A stretch of 64,000 bases of DNA from assembly GCA_001600555.1 (NCBI GenBank), contig BCKH01000007.1, positions 62,001-126,000 of the forward strand, read 5' to 3'. The notes under the pieces are model-generated. The model had not been told where the DNA came from and searched no databases. It saw nothing but the letters and a program-made list of their open reading frames with translations. Shown piece by piece: positions 54,970 through 64,000 of the stretch; the first letter of the stretch is position 1; each line of letters begins with the position of its first letter. Origin of the DNA: Albophoma yamanashiensis. Its lineage: Eukaryota; Ascomycota; Sordariomycetes; Hypocreales; Ophiocordycipitaceae. Position numbers and translations under genes: made by a program.

Positions 54970-57900
54970 TTACTTGATCCCCGGTTTGAGCGTCCACATT
55001 CCCCGCCCGGTACCGCCCGCTTTGTTGAGAATAGCCACCCTATCGAGCGCCGTCTTGAACTCGTCGCTTTGCTTCTTCCCGGGACAATACACATTGAAAT
55101 GGTCCACAAGCATCTTACTCGGCACACGCCCGCCATGCCCGTTGATGAATGCCTTTATCATGCCCACAAAGTCCCGCGCCTTCAGGTTCCTGTCGAGGCC
55201 GGGCGTGCCCGAGCGGGAGCTGCTGCCGCTGCCGCCGTCGAGGCCCTGCCGGTCGGCGAGGTTGCTCAGAATGCCAGCCGAGCTGGGACCTCCCCGGCGG
55301 CGGTTGGCACCGGGACGTCCACCAGAGCCGACCTCGCCGGTCCATGTGACCGTTCCGATGGGCACCTGGCGGGCATCTTGTGCGGCCTGACGGAGGTGGG
55401 CGGCGGCTTGGCGCGCTACTTGGTTTGCTTCATGACGGAGCACACTGATGTCCGCCGTTGCCTTTTGCGGCCCGTTAACAATCTGCTCGTGGTCGTAAGC
55501 ACTGTTCACTGAGCGCGCAAAGATGCCCTCCAGCATCCGCTTCTCGTCGTGCGCGGACTTGTCTTCCTGAAACTCTTCCACTGCAGCAACCAGCCTCATG
55601 CGATGAAGCTCCTGCTGCTCGTCATCATCGCCGTCGCGACCGACGCTGGTAATCGGGTGCAAATTGGCGCGACCATCATTCGCCCTGGCCAAGTCGACCT
55701 CTGCACCTTTGAAAACTTCACTTCGCTGGAGAGCTGCGTCTTCCCCTGGGTTGTAGCTGAAGAGATCGTACAGGTCAGACAAGTCATAAGAGCTGCGCTG
55801 CTTTGGATCCTTCAAGACCTTGTTGGTCATGAACTGCTTGAAGATCTGCCGGTGGTAGATCTTCTCCTCGATCGTGCCCTCGGTCATGAGGCGGTAGATT
55901 TTGACCGGTTTGTTCTGTCCTAGTCTCCAAGCACGCTCGCGAGCCTGCAGGTCTGTCGATGGGTTCCAGTCAGGATCGAAAATGATGATGCGATCCGCAC
56001 CGGTGAGATTGGTTCCCAATCCGCCCGTTCGCGTCGTCATAAGAAAGACATGGATGTGCGGGTCGGTGTTGAATCTGTCAATCATCGGCTGTCTTTGGTC
56101 GACCGGCGTTCCGCCATCCATTCGCAGGTGCGAAATGCCGCATTCCCTGATGCACTTCTCAATGATGTCCAACATCAGCTTGCCTTGCGAGAACAGAAGC
56201 GTCTTGTGGCCATTGGGAATCATGACCTTTTGCAGCATATCCTTGGTCAGTTGCAACTTGGCAGAGAGCTTGGGCCTCCCAAAGTCGTAGCCCGCCTTAT
56301 GCGGCAGACTTTTGTCAAGGAGGTCAGGGTGGTTGCAAATCTTGCGCAGGATGTCGATGCCGTATAAGGACTGGCGTCTCCTGTTCAGAATGGCCGAGAC
56401 CTCGTCAGACTTCAGGAACGTCTCATAGGCATCTCGCTGCCCATCAGTCAGTTTGCAGAAAAGAACCTGCTCCGTCTTCTCGGGGAGATCCGCAGCTACG
56501 TCCACCTTCAAACGCTGAAGCAAGTACTCGCTGATCGTCTCCTTCAATGCCTCTGCGCATTTCTCAGCCGTCATGACCTGGAGGTTCGAGGCATTTGCGT
56601 AGCCACCCTGTCGGATTGGGATCTCAAACTGCGTTCGAAAGTTGACGAGTGTTCCCAGTCGCATGGGATAAATAAAGTCGAACAACGACCACAACTCGGT
56701 CAGGTTGTTTTGGACCGGCGTTCCGGAAAGTATAACACGATTCGGTGTGTTAAGCTCCTTACACGTCACTGTGATTTCGGCGTTGGGGTTTCGGATCTTG
56801 TGGCCTTCGTCGAGGACAGCGTATTCCCAGTCGACCCCAAGCAGCTCCTCAGCATAGGTTTGTAGACCCGTGTAAGTCGTCACGAGGACATGGCCATTCG
56901 CAACAACTCCTCTGACGATCCGTCTCGCGGCGCTCTGTGACTTATTCGCAACGGGACGGTAGTGCTCGACATCATACTCGTCCTCCAATCTGGTATTCAT
57001 CATACCGCTGCCAGAGGAGTGCAGAATCGCGACCCGCAGAGGCGGCCACCATCGATGAAACTCGCTTACCCACTGGCGCAGCAACGTAGCGGGAGCGACG
57101 ACAATGACCGGGCGCTTCAGCTTCTTGCTGCAATGAAGGGCGGCGATGAATGCAATCAGCTGCACAGTCTTCCCCAGCCCCATCTCGTCGCCTATGATTC
57201 CCCCGACACTTTGTTTGTAAAGTTCAGCCAACCATTGGACCCCGGTCTTTTGATATCCAAATAACGATGGATGAATGTCACCTGGTAGCTTCAGATCGTT
57301 GTCAAAATAATGATCGGCGTAGTCGGGCGAAGGCTTGTACCACTCTTCGTCATCGTCACTTTCCAAGGCAGCATCTCCCGAAGCGTTGGTCTGTCGTCGG
57401 GCCCGCCTGGCACGACTTCTCCGCGAGACCCAGTCCTTTAATCTCTTCTTGTAATGCGCTTCGTTGCCGTCGTCAATCTTGCTCAGGTCGACGACTTCCT
57501 GCTCTCGCGCCTTTTCTTTGGCTCTGCTTTTGCGGCGTTCCTCGCGCACAAAGTCCTCATCGGTCCCTTGTTGCCACAGAGCGGTATCAGGCTCCTCCGA
57601 ATCAGACGATGCTGTGGGCACAAAGTCCGCCGAGGGGCTCCGCTCTTTTTCAACTCGCCGCTTCTTCCGGGGGCGGAGAGAAAACTCGCTTTCCACAGTC
57701 GTCGATTCGGCTTTGACTGGAATCGCTTCGACTTCGTCCGCAAAGCCGGGGCGTCGCAGCGACTGGTGGGACGTTGGCCCTTCGGTCTCTCTGTCAATTT
57801 CCTGGGCAGCAGCCTCTTCCTCGGCATCCAGAATCGTGTCAGCCAGCTGCCCCTCGAGTCCCGGTGGCCTAGCACCGCCAATCTTGGCAAACGGTGTGAT

Positions 57901-58443
57901 CTTTCCTGTTCGTATCAGGTACTCGCGATTGCTCTCGCCAGGTAGCCTCTTGGACTTTGAGAGGTTTGTCGACTCCAACGGATCCTCCTGATGGCGCTTA
58001 TCCATGCGTGATTGAAAGTCAGAGATATCATTACTGAGTTGAAGAATCTCCTCCTGAAGCTTAGCGATCTCCTTTTGGACGTTCCGGGACTGATACGGGT
58101 TGCCCGAGACCCGCTCAAGCTTCTTCTTCTCCTTGTCGAGCTGGAGCTGAAGCCGCTGTTTCATCGAATCCAGCTTAGCGATTCGATTCTGATCTTTCTT
58201 ATCCTCTGCCTCTATCAACGCTGCATTGGCTTGAAGGGTGATGTCTCGTTCCAGGTCGTTCTGGTCCCTGACGGTGCCCGTCAAGTTCCTCAGAGCATCG
58301 TCTTCACTCATGCCGACCATCTCTGGCTTCTCGGACGCTGCTTCGGGAGCAGAGGCTTCGTGGGCAGCAGCGACCATCCTGTCAACCAGCGCACTCCGGC
58401 TCTCACCGGAGCCGCTGGCGTCTGGTGCGGCATCAGGATCCAT
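54970..58443 (-). CDS. RAD26: SWI2/SNF2 ATPase Rad26/CSB (transcription-coupled repair)
   Basis: A 1157-residue single-exon DNA translocase that binds stalled RNA polymerase II to start transcription-coupled repair. Residues about 75-160 form a coiled coil rich in Lys/Glu/Gln. The N-lobe starts at HPSLFGYQKTGVQWLAELYK; Walker A is GDEMGLGKT near 418-425, the DEGH box near 543-546, and LSGTPVQNNLTELWSLFDF follows. The C-lobe has KTLLFSQGKLMLDIIEKC near 740 and the arginine-finger motif QARERAWRLGQ near 835. The last 70 residues, ARDFVGMIKAFINGHGG onward, resemble the winged-helix-like end of fungal Rad26. Size and order match the family. Confidence 0.95.
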   Translation of the reverse strand: MDPDAAPDASGSGESRSALVDRMVAAAHEASAPEAASEKPEMVGMSEDDALRNLTGTVRDQNDLERDITLQANAALIEAEDKKDQNRIAKLDSMKQRLQLQLDKEKKKLERVSGNPYQSRNVQKEIAKLQEEILQLSNDISDFQSRMDKRHQEDPLESTNLSKSKRLPGESNREYLIRTGKITPFAKIGGARPPGLEGQLADTILDAEEEAAAQEIDRETEGPTSHQSLRRPGFADEVEAIPVKAESTTVESEFSLRPRKKRRVEKERSPSADFVPTASSDSEEPDTALWQQGTDEDFVREERRKSRAKEKAREQEVVDLSKIDDGNEAHYKKRLKDWVSRRSRARRARRQTNASGDAALESDDDEEWYKPSPDYADHYFDNDLKLPGDIHPSLFGYQKTGVQWLAELYKQSVGGIIGDEMGLGKTVQLIAFIAALHCSKKLKRPVIVVAPATLLRQWVSEFHRWWPPLRVAILHSSGSGMMNTRLEDEYDVEHYRPVANKSQSAARRIVRGVVANGHVLVTTYTGLQTYAEELLGVDWEYAVLDEGHKIRNPNAEITVTCKELNTPNRVILSGTPVQNNLTELWSLFDFIYPMRLGTLVNFRTQFEIPIRQGGYANASNLQVMTAEKCAEALKETISEYLLQRLKVDVAADLPEKTEQVLFCKLTDGQRDAYETFLKSDEVSAILNRRRQSLYGIDILRKICNHPDLLDKSLPHKAGYDFGRPKLSAKLQLTKDMLQKVMIPNGHKTLLFSQGKLMLDIIEKCIRECGISHLRMDGGTPVDQRQPMIDRFNTDPHIHVFLMTTRTGGLGTNLTGADRIIIFDPDWNPSTDLQARERAWRLGQNKPVKIYRLMTEGTIEEKIYHRQIFKQFMTNKVLKDPKQRSSYDLSDLYDLFSYNPGEDAALQRSEVFKGAEVDLARANDGRANLHPITSVGRDGDDDEQQELHRMRLVAAVEEFQEDKSAHDEKRMLEGIFARSVNSAYDHEQIVNGPQKATADISVLRHEANQVARQAAAHLRQAAQDARQVPIGTVTWTGEVGSGGRPGANRRRGGPSSAGILSNLADRQGLDGGSGSSSRSGTPGLDRNLKARDFVGMIKAFINGHGGRVPSKMLVDHFNVYCPGKKQSDEFKTALDRVAILNKAGGTGRGMWTLKPGIK

Positions 58444-59302
58444 GGCTGCAAAGTCTCACCCTCGTCGACTGGAGTCGGGGAGAGAAGCATCCAAGGATTG
58501 TGCACAGTCTATTTTACGACCGCGCCGTCGTATTATGCATGCCGCTTCCAGCTGTCGGATCGCAGCTCCTCAGAGTGATGCCTATGATCGTTCACAAAGA
58601 GATGGCATCAGAGGGTGGAGACCTCGAAATATGCTGCGCCGGGCTCGCAGTTTAGAAGATGCGCTGATGGTCCTCGCAACGAGAAGAAAACCAGAACGAG
58701 CACGGGTGGCAACAGAAAAACGCCTGCAGAAGTTGCGTGTGGCGAGCTGCGATGACTCTTCCGGCCGCGTGAACGTTAATGACGATGATGAAGCGTGAGC
58801 AAGATGGGAAGTGCAGGGGCTGTAGCGCACGTGTTTCTCATTGGCCGAAACCGCCTTCTGGTCCCTGCGAGTTGCTCCACTGCCACGCCTCTGTGACTCC
58901 ATGCACTAGTAGGCACGTACCCTCAGGCGCCGGCCTACCCTGTACTACACCTCACCGTGAGAGTTGATCTTGCTCCTGGTGTCTGCGAAAAAAAATGTCG
59001 TACATGTGCTTCAGCTATTGCATTAGGATTATTGGCTTCTCCCTATTCTCGCTCTCTATCTCGGCATGAAAGCGCGCGACAGAGGTGGGAGGCATTCACC
59101 TCCTCAGGATCAACACAACATGAATACATGTAACCTCGCTAGGCAGAATTGATATCCACATCCCTCCCATGAACTTCTCAATTGACAAGTTCAAGGCACC
59201 GGGCCGTAGGTATGAATCGAGTGATAGTTTAGCCGAACCCAAAACACGAGGTTACGATGGCGTTCCAGACGCCATCGCAGATACGGCGACTGGTGTGAGG
59301 GG
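58444..59302. other. Intergenic, no gene recognised
   Basis: RAD26 promoter plus 3' flank of the amidoligase-like gene. The plus-strand frame 58238-58798 is largely antisense to RAD26 and rejected. Confidence 0.55.
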
Positions 59303-60595
59303 TTAGTCCACCTTGGGTAAGATACCACCCTTGTTCAAGTCCTTCAAATCACTACCATAACGACTGATCCGCTTCTTGCAGAAATCTGCGTGGGCTCCCA
59401 GTTCCAATGCATCGATCCAGTTTATCCAACCCAGCTGTCTACTGTCCGCAGCCAGTGCATACAAGTCTCGAAGTTTGGCGCGATATACCGGTTCTGGCGC
59501 CGAGGCCCATGTGAACATGAACCGCACCAGGTCTACCCAGAAGGAGAGGAATTCCACGTCAAATGTAGCCTCCGGGTACCTGAACTCTGCGGTGCCGAAC
59601 TCTGAAAAGGCGAGACCGCATTTAGAGGCACCGATATCTGACGCTTGGGAGTGTTCCCCCTTGGGCGCTCGCAGCTGCTCGGCGAGCCTCTCGATGCAGG
59701 GCATCGAGAAGATGGCATAAAGGGCTCTCAATTTGTGGGGTTCAGAGCTCGATATGCCTACTTTATGAGTAGCCCGAAAGGCGAGGATATCGTTGAGCTC
59801 GGTTACTTTCGCAAAGTCGGATTCATTTTCGCGGCTCGTGGCCGAGTTTGCAAATATCATCGAGTCTGTGCTGATCGACCGGGCGTAGGCAGATTTCCCG
59901 CGACATGGGTGGCAAAGCTTCAACAAAAGGGAACTCTCGACTAGAAAGACCATTGCGGCGAGTCTTCGTGCCACAACTAGGTCCAAGTCTCCGTCGATCG
60001 GGCTGATATGGATGTGGAAGCCGCATTCCGAATTGAGCCAGATCTTGTTATTATCTCGGATGCTGGTCAGAGCTAGCTCAAGGGTAGGCAGCTGGCAATC
60101 CAGGTCTCCGTAAATTAAGATAATGGGGCTATTGATCTCGACAGCGTACCACCTGTAGCCCTTGGGAGGCTTAATTGGACCGGCGTCGATGTCGCTAGTG
60201 ACACTGGCCTCATGAGTTACGAACCAGCATTTGAACTGTCTTTCTTTGGCGCTTGTGGTAGCCTCGTCTGGATTTGGTAGGTTCCACATGCGAAGTTGTC
60301 TTGTACCATTGCCAATGTTAACAACAAGGTGTGGTGAGTCCTCCGCCGAATCGGGATCGTCTTCGAGGGCATTTCTATCGGCTATTCGACCTGCAGGAAG
60401 CCCACAGCGAGCAAGTGTCCGGCATACCGCCTTTTGACAAAGTTTATTGCCATAAATGCCACTTTCAGTGAATCGATACTCACCAGGAGAGTCCGGCCAA
60501 CGGCTGTCCTTGTGATGCACCGGAATCTTCCCAACTTCCAACGTTGCCACCATGAACTCCAACTCAATTCCTATCCGGCAGGGGGAGGGCTGCAT
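59303..60595 (-). CDS. Amidoligase-like protein (COOH-NH2 ligase superfamily)
   Basis: A 430-residue single-exon protein. It begins CRIGIELEFMVATLEVG, the first motif of the Amidoligase_2 family, and carries NSECGFHIHISPIDGDLDL in the middle and GTAEFRYPEATFDVEFLSFW near the end, equivalent to the HxH and ExR blocks of the glutamine-synthetase-like fold. The family is predicted to join carboxyl and amino groups using ATP, perhaps modifying peptides or proteins; fungal members have no tested substrate that I know of. Neighbours give no pathway hint. A tatataa lies about 15 bases before the ATG. Confidence 0.8.
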   Translation of the reverse strand: MQPSPCRIGIELEFMVATLEVGKIPVHHKDSRWPDSPGEYRFTESGIYGNKLCQKAVCRTLARCGLPAGRIADRNALEDDPDSAEDSPHLVVNIGNGTRQLRMWNLPNPDEATTSAKERQFKCWFVTHEASVTSDIDAGPIKPPKGYRWYAVEINSPIILIYGDLDCQLPTLELALTSIRDNNKIWLNSECGFHIHISPIDGDLDLVVARRLAAMVFLVESSLLLKLCHPCRGKSAYARSISTDSMIFANSATSRENESDFAKVTELNDILAFRATHKVGISSSEPHKLRALYAIFSMPCIERLAEQLRAPKGEHSQASDIGASKCGLAFSEFGTAEFRYPEATFDVEFLSFWVDLVRFMFTWASAPEPVYRAKLRDLYALAADSRQLGWINWIDALELGAHADFCKKRISRYGSDLKDLNKGGILPKVD

Positions 60596-61331
60596 ATTCC
60601 CGGCGTTTATATAAGCTGAAAAACAACAAAATCGTGCCTGGAGAACTTGCTAGCTGCTGGGTCAAGCGGCAAAATGACGTGCTGGACACTTGCCGCGTAA
60701 TAACTTTTGGAAATTAGGAGGGACAACGACGCCTGAGATCTGTAGGATATATATATCGTACAGCATCTACAGTGATTCAGAAACAAAGATTGAGATAAAA
60801 GAACTTGTGCAAGTACTGTTCTGCCATCCCCTGTACGACTGGTGAAAGGCGCATGAACGCAAACCTTGAACATGCCGTGCTGTGAATGCCGGGCCGCAGC
60901 TTTGTCCTCCCAATAAGGAAAAAAGGAACATTTCGCGGATGGGAAGCCCATATAGCCCCGTCAGCTTAGACGTGTGCATCACAGCTTCGGATCTAAAGAG
61001 GAGGGAGGGACAGCTGTGCGTAGTGAATTTGTTCAAGCCCATTAGGTCTGATCAATTGCAAGTACATGTCCTCGCTATTAAAGTATCTCTAATAAGCTGT
61101 AAAATCAACCAAGTATGCATCTAGTCCTCGTCGTCTTTGACATTAATTGGGGTAGATGTTGCTAGCACGGGCTACGTGGGTCACGCCATATGCTATTTGA
61201 AACAGGAGTCTTGGTTTTGCCTAGAAAACAAGCTTCTACGGCTTTGTTTATAGTTGTGGCTACCTATCGCCTCATTTCCCGCTCGACAGCTGCATTACGT
61301 GTGCGCCACAAGCCCAGCTTCTGACACGCAG
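60596..61331. other. Intergenic, no gene recognised
   Basis: Upstream region of the amidoligase-like gene, with an atatatat tract near 60750 that may serve as TATA, and 3' flank of the cysteine-rich gene. Confidence 0.55.
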
Positions 61332-62273
61332 CTAGACAGAGCGTATTGCGGTGCCATCCGCATACTTGGCACTTGGATCAGCTGCAGGGAGCTCATGGAC
61401 TGGGCGATCATGATCAAGCTGCACCGGCCTTTCCCAGGTAGCTAGCTCCGAAATATTTGTTGGTTTATCGTAAACGATGTTGTTCTTGTTGCTAGATGAC
61501 GCGTCGGACAATTGGGATTTCGATCGCCGCTGCCGGAACATGAAATACCAGATGGCAACAGCAATAAGCACGAGGCCCGCAGCTCCTCCTACGACGGACC
61601 CAACAATAGTCCCCACCGGAGCTCCTGGAGCTTCTATTTGAACTGGGATGGAGCTATTGGTGGGGGTTGCAGTGCTGGATGTCGCAGACGATGTGCTTGT
61701 CGTCGAAGGCATCGCCGTCGTGGTGCTTGATGTGCCTGATGTACCTACAGCGTTCCGGGTTAGATAAAGACCGCGCCTGCGCGGAAACACACACGAACTC
61801 TGAGGCAGTGGATCCAAAGTGATGTAACCACTCTTCTTTTGAGTAGGATCTGAGCAACCGACCCAGCCTTTCTCGGTGTCCTGGAGCCAAAAGCCTATTT
61901 GGCCGTCTGGGCAGCAAAAGTAGCCTTGGTGCTCGTACAAGGCCCAAGAGGCATTTGCGCAGTGTGGCGACGCGTTGAGGTTTGCCGTGCAATCCGATTT
62001 TGACGGACAACAAACGCCATTGCCGAGAGAGGCGCCGCCATCTGGGCACTGCGAGGTGTTCGGGCAGCAGGTCAAAAACCCACCCCACGTGGAGTAGCAC
62101 TCTATCTCATTCGTGTCACAGGAGCCGTTCCTGCGGGCTGCAAATCCACGCGGGGGGTCGTATGAAGGCATGTGAAGCAAGTCGCGATGTTGGAGATGAG
62201 ATGGTATGGAGTTGGGACATGGCGAACGTGGAACGGAAAGGGACAAAGTGATGCAGAGAGCGAGGCGGCTCAT
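61332..62273 (-). CDS. Cysteine-rich single-pass membrane protein, third in window
   Basis: Starting at MSRLALCITLSLSV (62273) the protein has a signal peptide; ATG 62333 would add 20 polar residues and spoil it. The ectodomain has CDTNEIECYSTWGGFLTCCP, NGVCCPSKSDC, SPHCANASWALY and GYFCCPDGQIGFWLQD, a recurrent Cys pattern of fungal surface proteins. A Ser/Thr-rich stalk precedes one TM helix (GLVLIAVAIWYFMF) and FRQRRSK; the tail is about 65 residues. A 48-base stretch at 61745-61792 with gtgtgt and ctaac..gtag signals is a probable intron that does not break the frame; removing it deletes an atypical FPRRRGLYLTRN insert. Confidence 0.78.
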   Translation of the reverse strand: MSRLALCITLSLSVPRSPCPNSIPSHLQHRDLLHMPSYDPPRGFAARRNGSCDTNEIECYSTWGGFLTCCPNTSQCPDGGASLGNGVCCPSKSDCTANLNASPHCANASWALYEHQGYFCCPDGQIGFWLQDTEKGWVGCSDPTQKKSGYITLDPLPQSSCVFPRRRGLYLTRNAVGTSGTSSTTTAMPSTTSTSSATSSTATPTNSSIPVQIEAPGAPVGTIVGSVVGGAAGLVLIAVAIWYFMFRQRRSKSQLSDASSSNKNNIVYDKPTNISELATWERPVQLDHDRPVHELPAADPSAKYADGTAIRSV

Positions 62274-63154
62274 CAGCTTTCGTGGCGCCGTCCCTGGTCG
62301 CGGACGGGAGGACGCGCTCCTAGCGTGGTCCATCCTGGGGGCAGGACGGACCGCTCAGCCACTCAGCCGCCACTCAACCGTCGCAGACCCCACACGCAGG
62401 CCGTGCGATATCCAGTCACTAAGCGCCGCCAGGACACTACAGTACCGTACATGATGCCATGCTCGGCACGACGCGGTCAGTGTAACCGGGGCAAGAAAAA
62501 TAACCTCGAAATAGGTCAAGAAGACACTATTCCCCGTGAAACGCCGTGGGCGATCTGTTCAGGTAGTTTTCGTCGGACTGCTCTCGTCAGTGGAGAAGGA
62601 CACAATGCCGTGCCCAAGAGTATCCTGGTTTGCCCTGCAGGGGTTTTCCCTCCTATCAGAAGCCATGTAACATACCTCTATCGGGGCACGCATCCGGCAA
62701 ACCTCCGCCAATGTTACACAGCCTTTCCCATTCGATACCGGATTGGCAAACTGACTGAGTGTTGGGCGAGGCTGCTTTGACAGATTGCAGCCGGCGCCTG
62801 TGAGTGGACGGTAAAAGTCCCTCCCAGCCGCCCCGGCATGCCTCCACGCACTCAAACGATGCAGGTACTAAAAATGTTACGACCCCAGGCAGACGGCCGC
62901 GGCGCAATGGACCGGCTGTGTCTCGCAAAGCAAGGCTTGCGTCATTGAGCAGTGCGGCAAGCGAACTGCCTGTACGCTCACCTTCACACCAAGTAAAGTC
63001 ATGTAGTTGCAAGTTCTCAAGCAGTGACACTGATGTAATACAAATGCCACTACACGAGCCTAGACGGTCAAGACACTGACATGTCCCGTCGCATGCTACA
63101 TATAAGAGGCTCGAGTCCTCCATTAACCTGGCCGATTGGCACGTGCACTGATAG
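62274..63154. other. Intergenic, no gene recognised
   Basis: About 0.9 kb between the cysteine-rich gene's start and the stop codon of the last gene. Frames on both strands lack recognisable content. Confidence 0.55.
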
Positions 63155-63999
63155 TTAGGAACTAGGCTGGGGGTTTTTCCATGCAAACCACGCCAGGACC
63201 AGCTGGAGCAAGCCCACAATGAACCCCAACAGCCCGAAGAGAGCTGCCAGGAAAAGACCGCCGATGGCTACAGTTAGGGCGTTCCTCTCCGAGGTGTGCC
63301 TCTCGAGCCACGCCACGAAGGCATTCGTCGGCGGAGGCTCCTTAACGATGTCGCAGATCGTTGATAGGCGATCCCCCCAGTACTCGAACGTGACGTTTTC
63401 CGGCGTAGGCTGGACGTACTGCACCAAGTTCCCCTGCGGGTCGAACCTGTGCCGCTTGATCATCTTCCGCAGCATGGCGTGCGATCTCCTGTCACCAAAG
63501 GTCGCTATGGGAAACAGGATGTCGTGGAACGTCAGGAGCGTCTCCAGGATCAGCTTGGGCGGGAGAGTTCCCCTTGCTGAGCTTCAGCACACGAGGTCGT
63601 ACGTGTCGGAAGGAATGTCAGTTGACGGTCGTCTTACCTTCGTAGGCTGTCCTCGAACGACAGGTCCAGCGGCCCGTCCGCAGTTTTCTCCAGCTGCGCT
63701 CTGAGGAACGCGACCTGATGGTACACTTTGAGGACTTGTATTGCAGGATCGTACGACAGGTGCTCCAGCAAGTTGTTTGTCGGCTCCAGTCTGATCTTGT
63801 ATCTCTTCCTGAGCTTCCAGGCTTTGAGCGAGCTCTTATGTCTCAGGATCGCCGAGTTGTCGAACTTTCGTTCTGAGGGGCCGACGAGCCGCGCTGTGAA
63901 CGCATCCTCCACGAACTCGGCAAATGGGACGTCTGCCTCCCACCTCACCCGCCCCGTGCCGGCACCCTTGTATCCGTCCGAGTAGTAGTCTCTCAGCAT
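63155..63999 (-). CDS. Hypothetical membrane-anchored fungal protein, possibly 5'-partial
   Basis: Exons 63999-63638 and 63572-63155 splice in frame (RR-GTLPPKLILETLLTF) to 259 residues. It starts MLRDYYSDGYKGAGTGRVRW at the window edge; this may be the true start or an internal Met. The segment SLKAWKLRKRYKIRLEPTNN and LLEHLSYDP recurs in a large family of uncharacterised fungal proteins. The C-terminus has two close hydrophobic stretches (LFLAALFGLLGFIVGLLQLV) that anchor it in a membrane. Function is unknown. Confidence 0.72.
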
Positions 64000-64000
64000 G

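Overview
The window is nuclear DNA of a filamentous ascomycete (Pezizomycotina; Sordariomycetes, possibly Hypocreales, is an inference from the gene mix). The evidence is short GT-AG introns of about 41-90 bases, genes on both strands with separate promoters, and typical fungal families: Pex11, ISA2, a DUF4246 protein, a NACHT_N protein, a DHA2 transporter, cysteine-rich single-pass surface proteins, and RPL7/RPS14 with introns.

Bases 1-14,500: the 3' part of an anoctamin (TMEM16/Ist2-like), a MET2-fold hydrolase with a GC-AG intron, a NagZ-like GH3 N-acetylglucosaminidase, a three-repeat cysteine-rich membrane protein, an intronless 7-TM protein (DUF7703-like), and a fructosyl-amine oxidase (amadoriase). 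The amadoriase is divergent from a nine-exon MFS transporter (15,073-17,177).

Bases 17,500-36,800 are accessory in character, with long intergenic tracts. They hold an intronless, bacterial-type oleate hydratase; a minisatellite-linked repeat module; two small orphan genes; a DHA2 transporter with an in-frame TAA; an amino-acid permease; a secreted protein-arginine deiminase (PAD) broken by a frame change and an in-frame TAG although its catalytic residues remain; an AYR1-like SDR; and a second cysteine-rich membrane protein.

Bases 39,000-64,000 hold a stand-alone NACHT_N domain protein, a hemerythrin-like protein, PEX11 and a DUF4246 protein. Then comes a conserved housekeeping block: eIF3c (NIP1), ISA2, RPL7, RPS14 and RAD26/CSB. 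An amidoligase-like protein, a third cysteine-rich membrane protein and a partial membrane-anchored orphan close the window.

The most notable items are the disrupted PAD, a box C/D snoRNA in RPL7 intron 1 with a guide matching a conserved LSU rRNA segment, the enriched intergenic 9-mer TACTCCGTA, the duplicated minisatellite module, and a stand-alone NLR N-terminal domain. No CRISPR, insertion sequence, intact transposon or convincing tRNA was seen. Gene models with introns were assembled by hand from splice signals and reading-frame continuity, so their boundaries are predictions.
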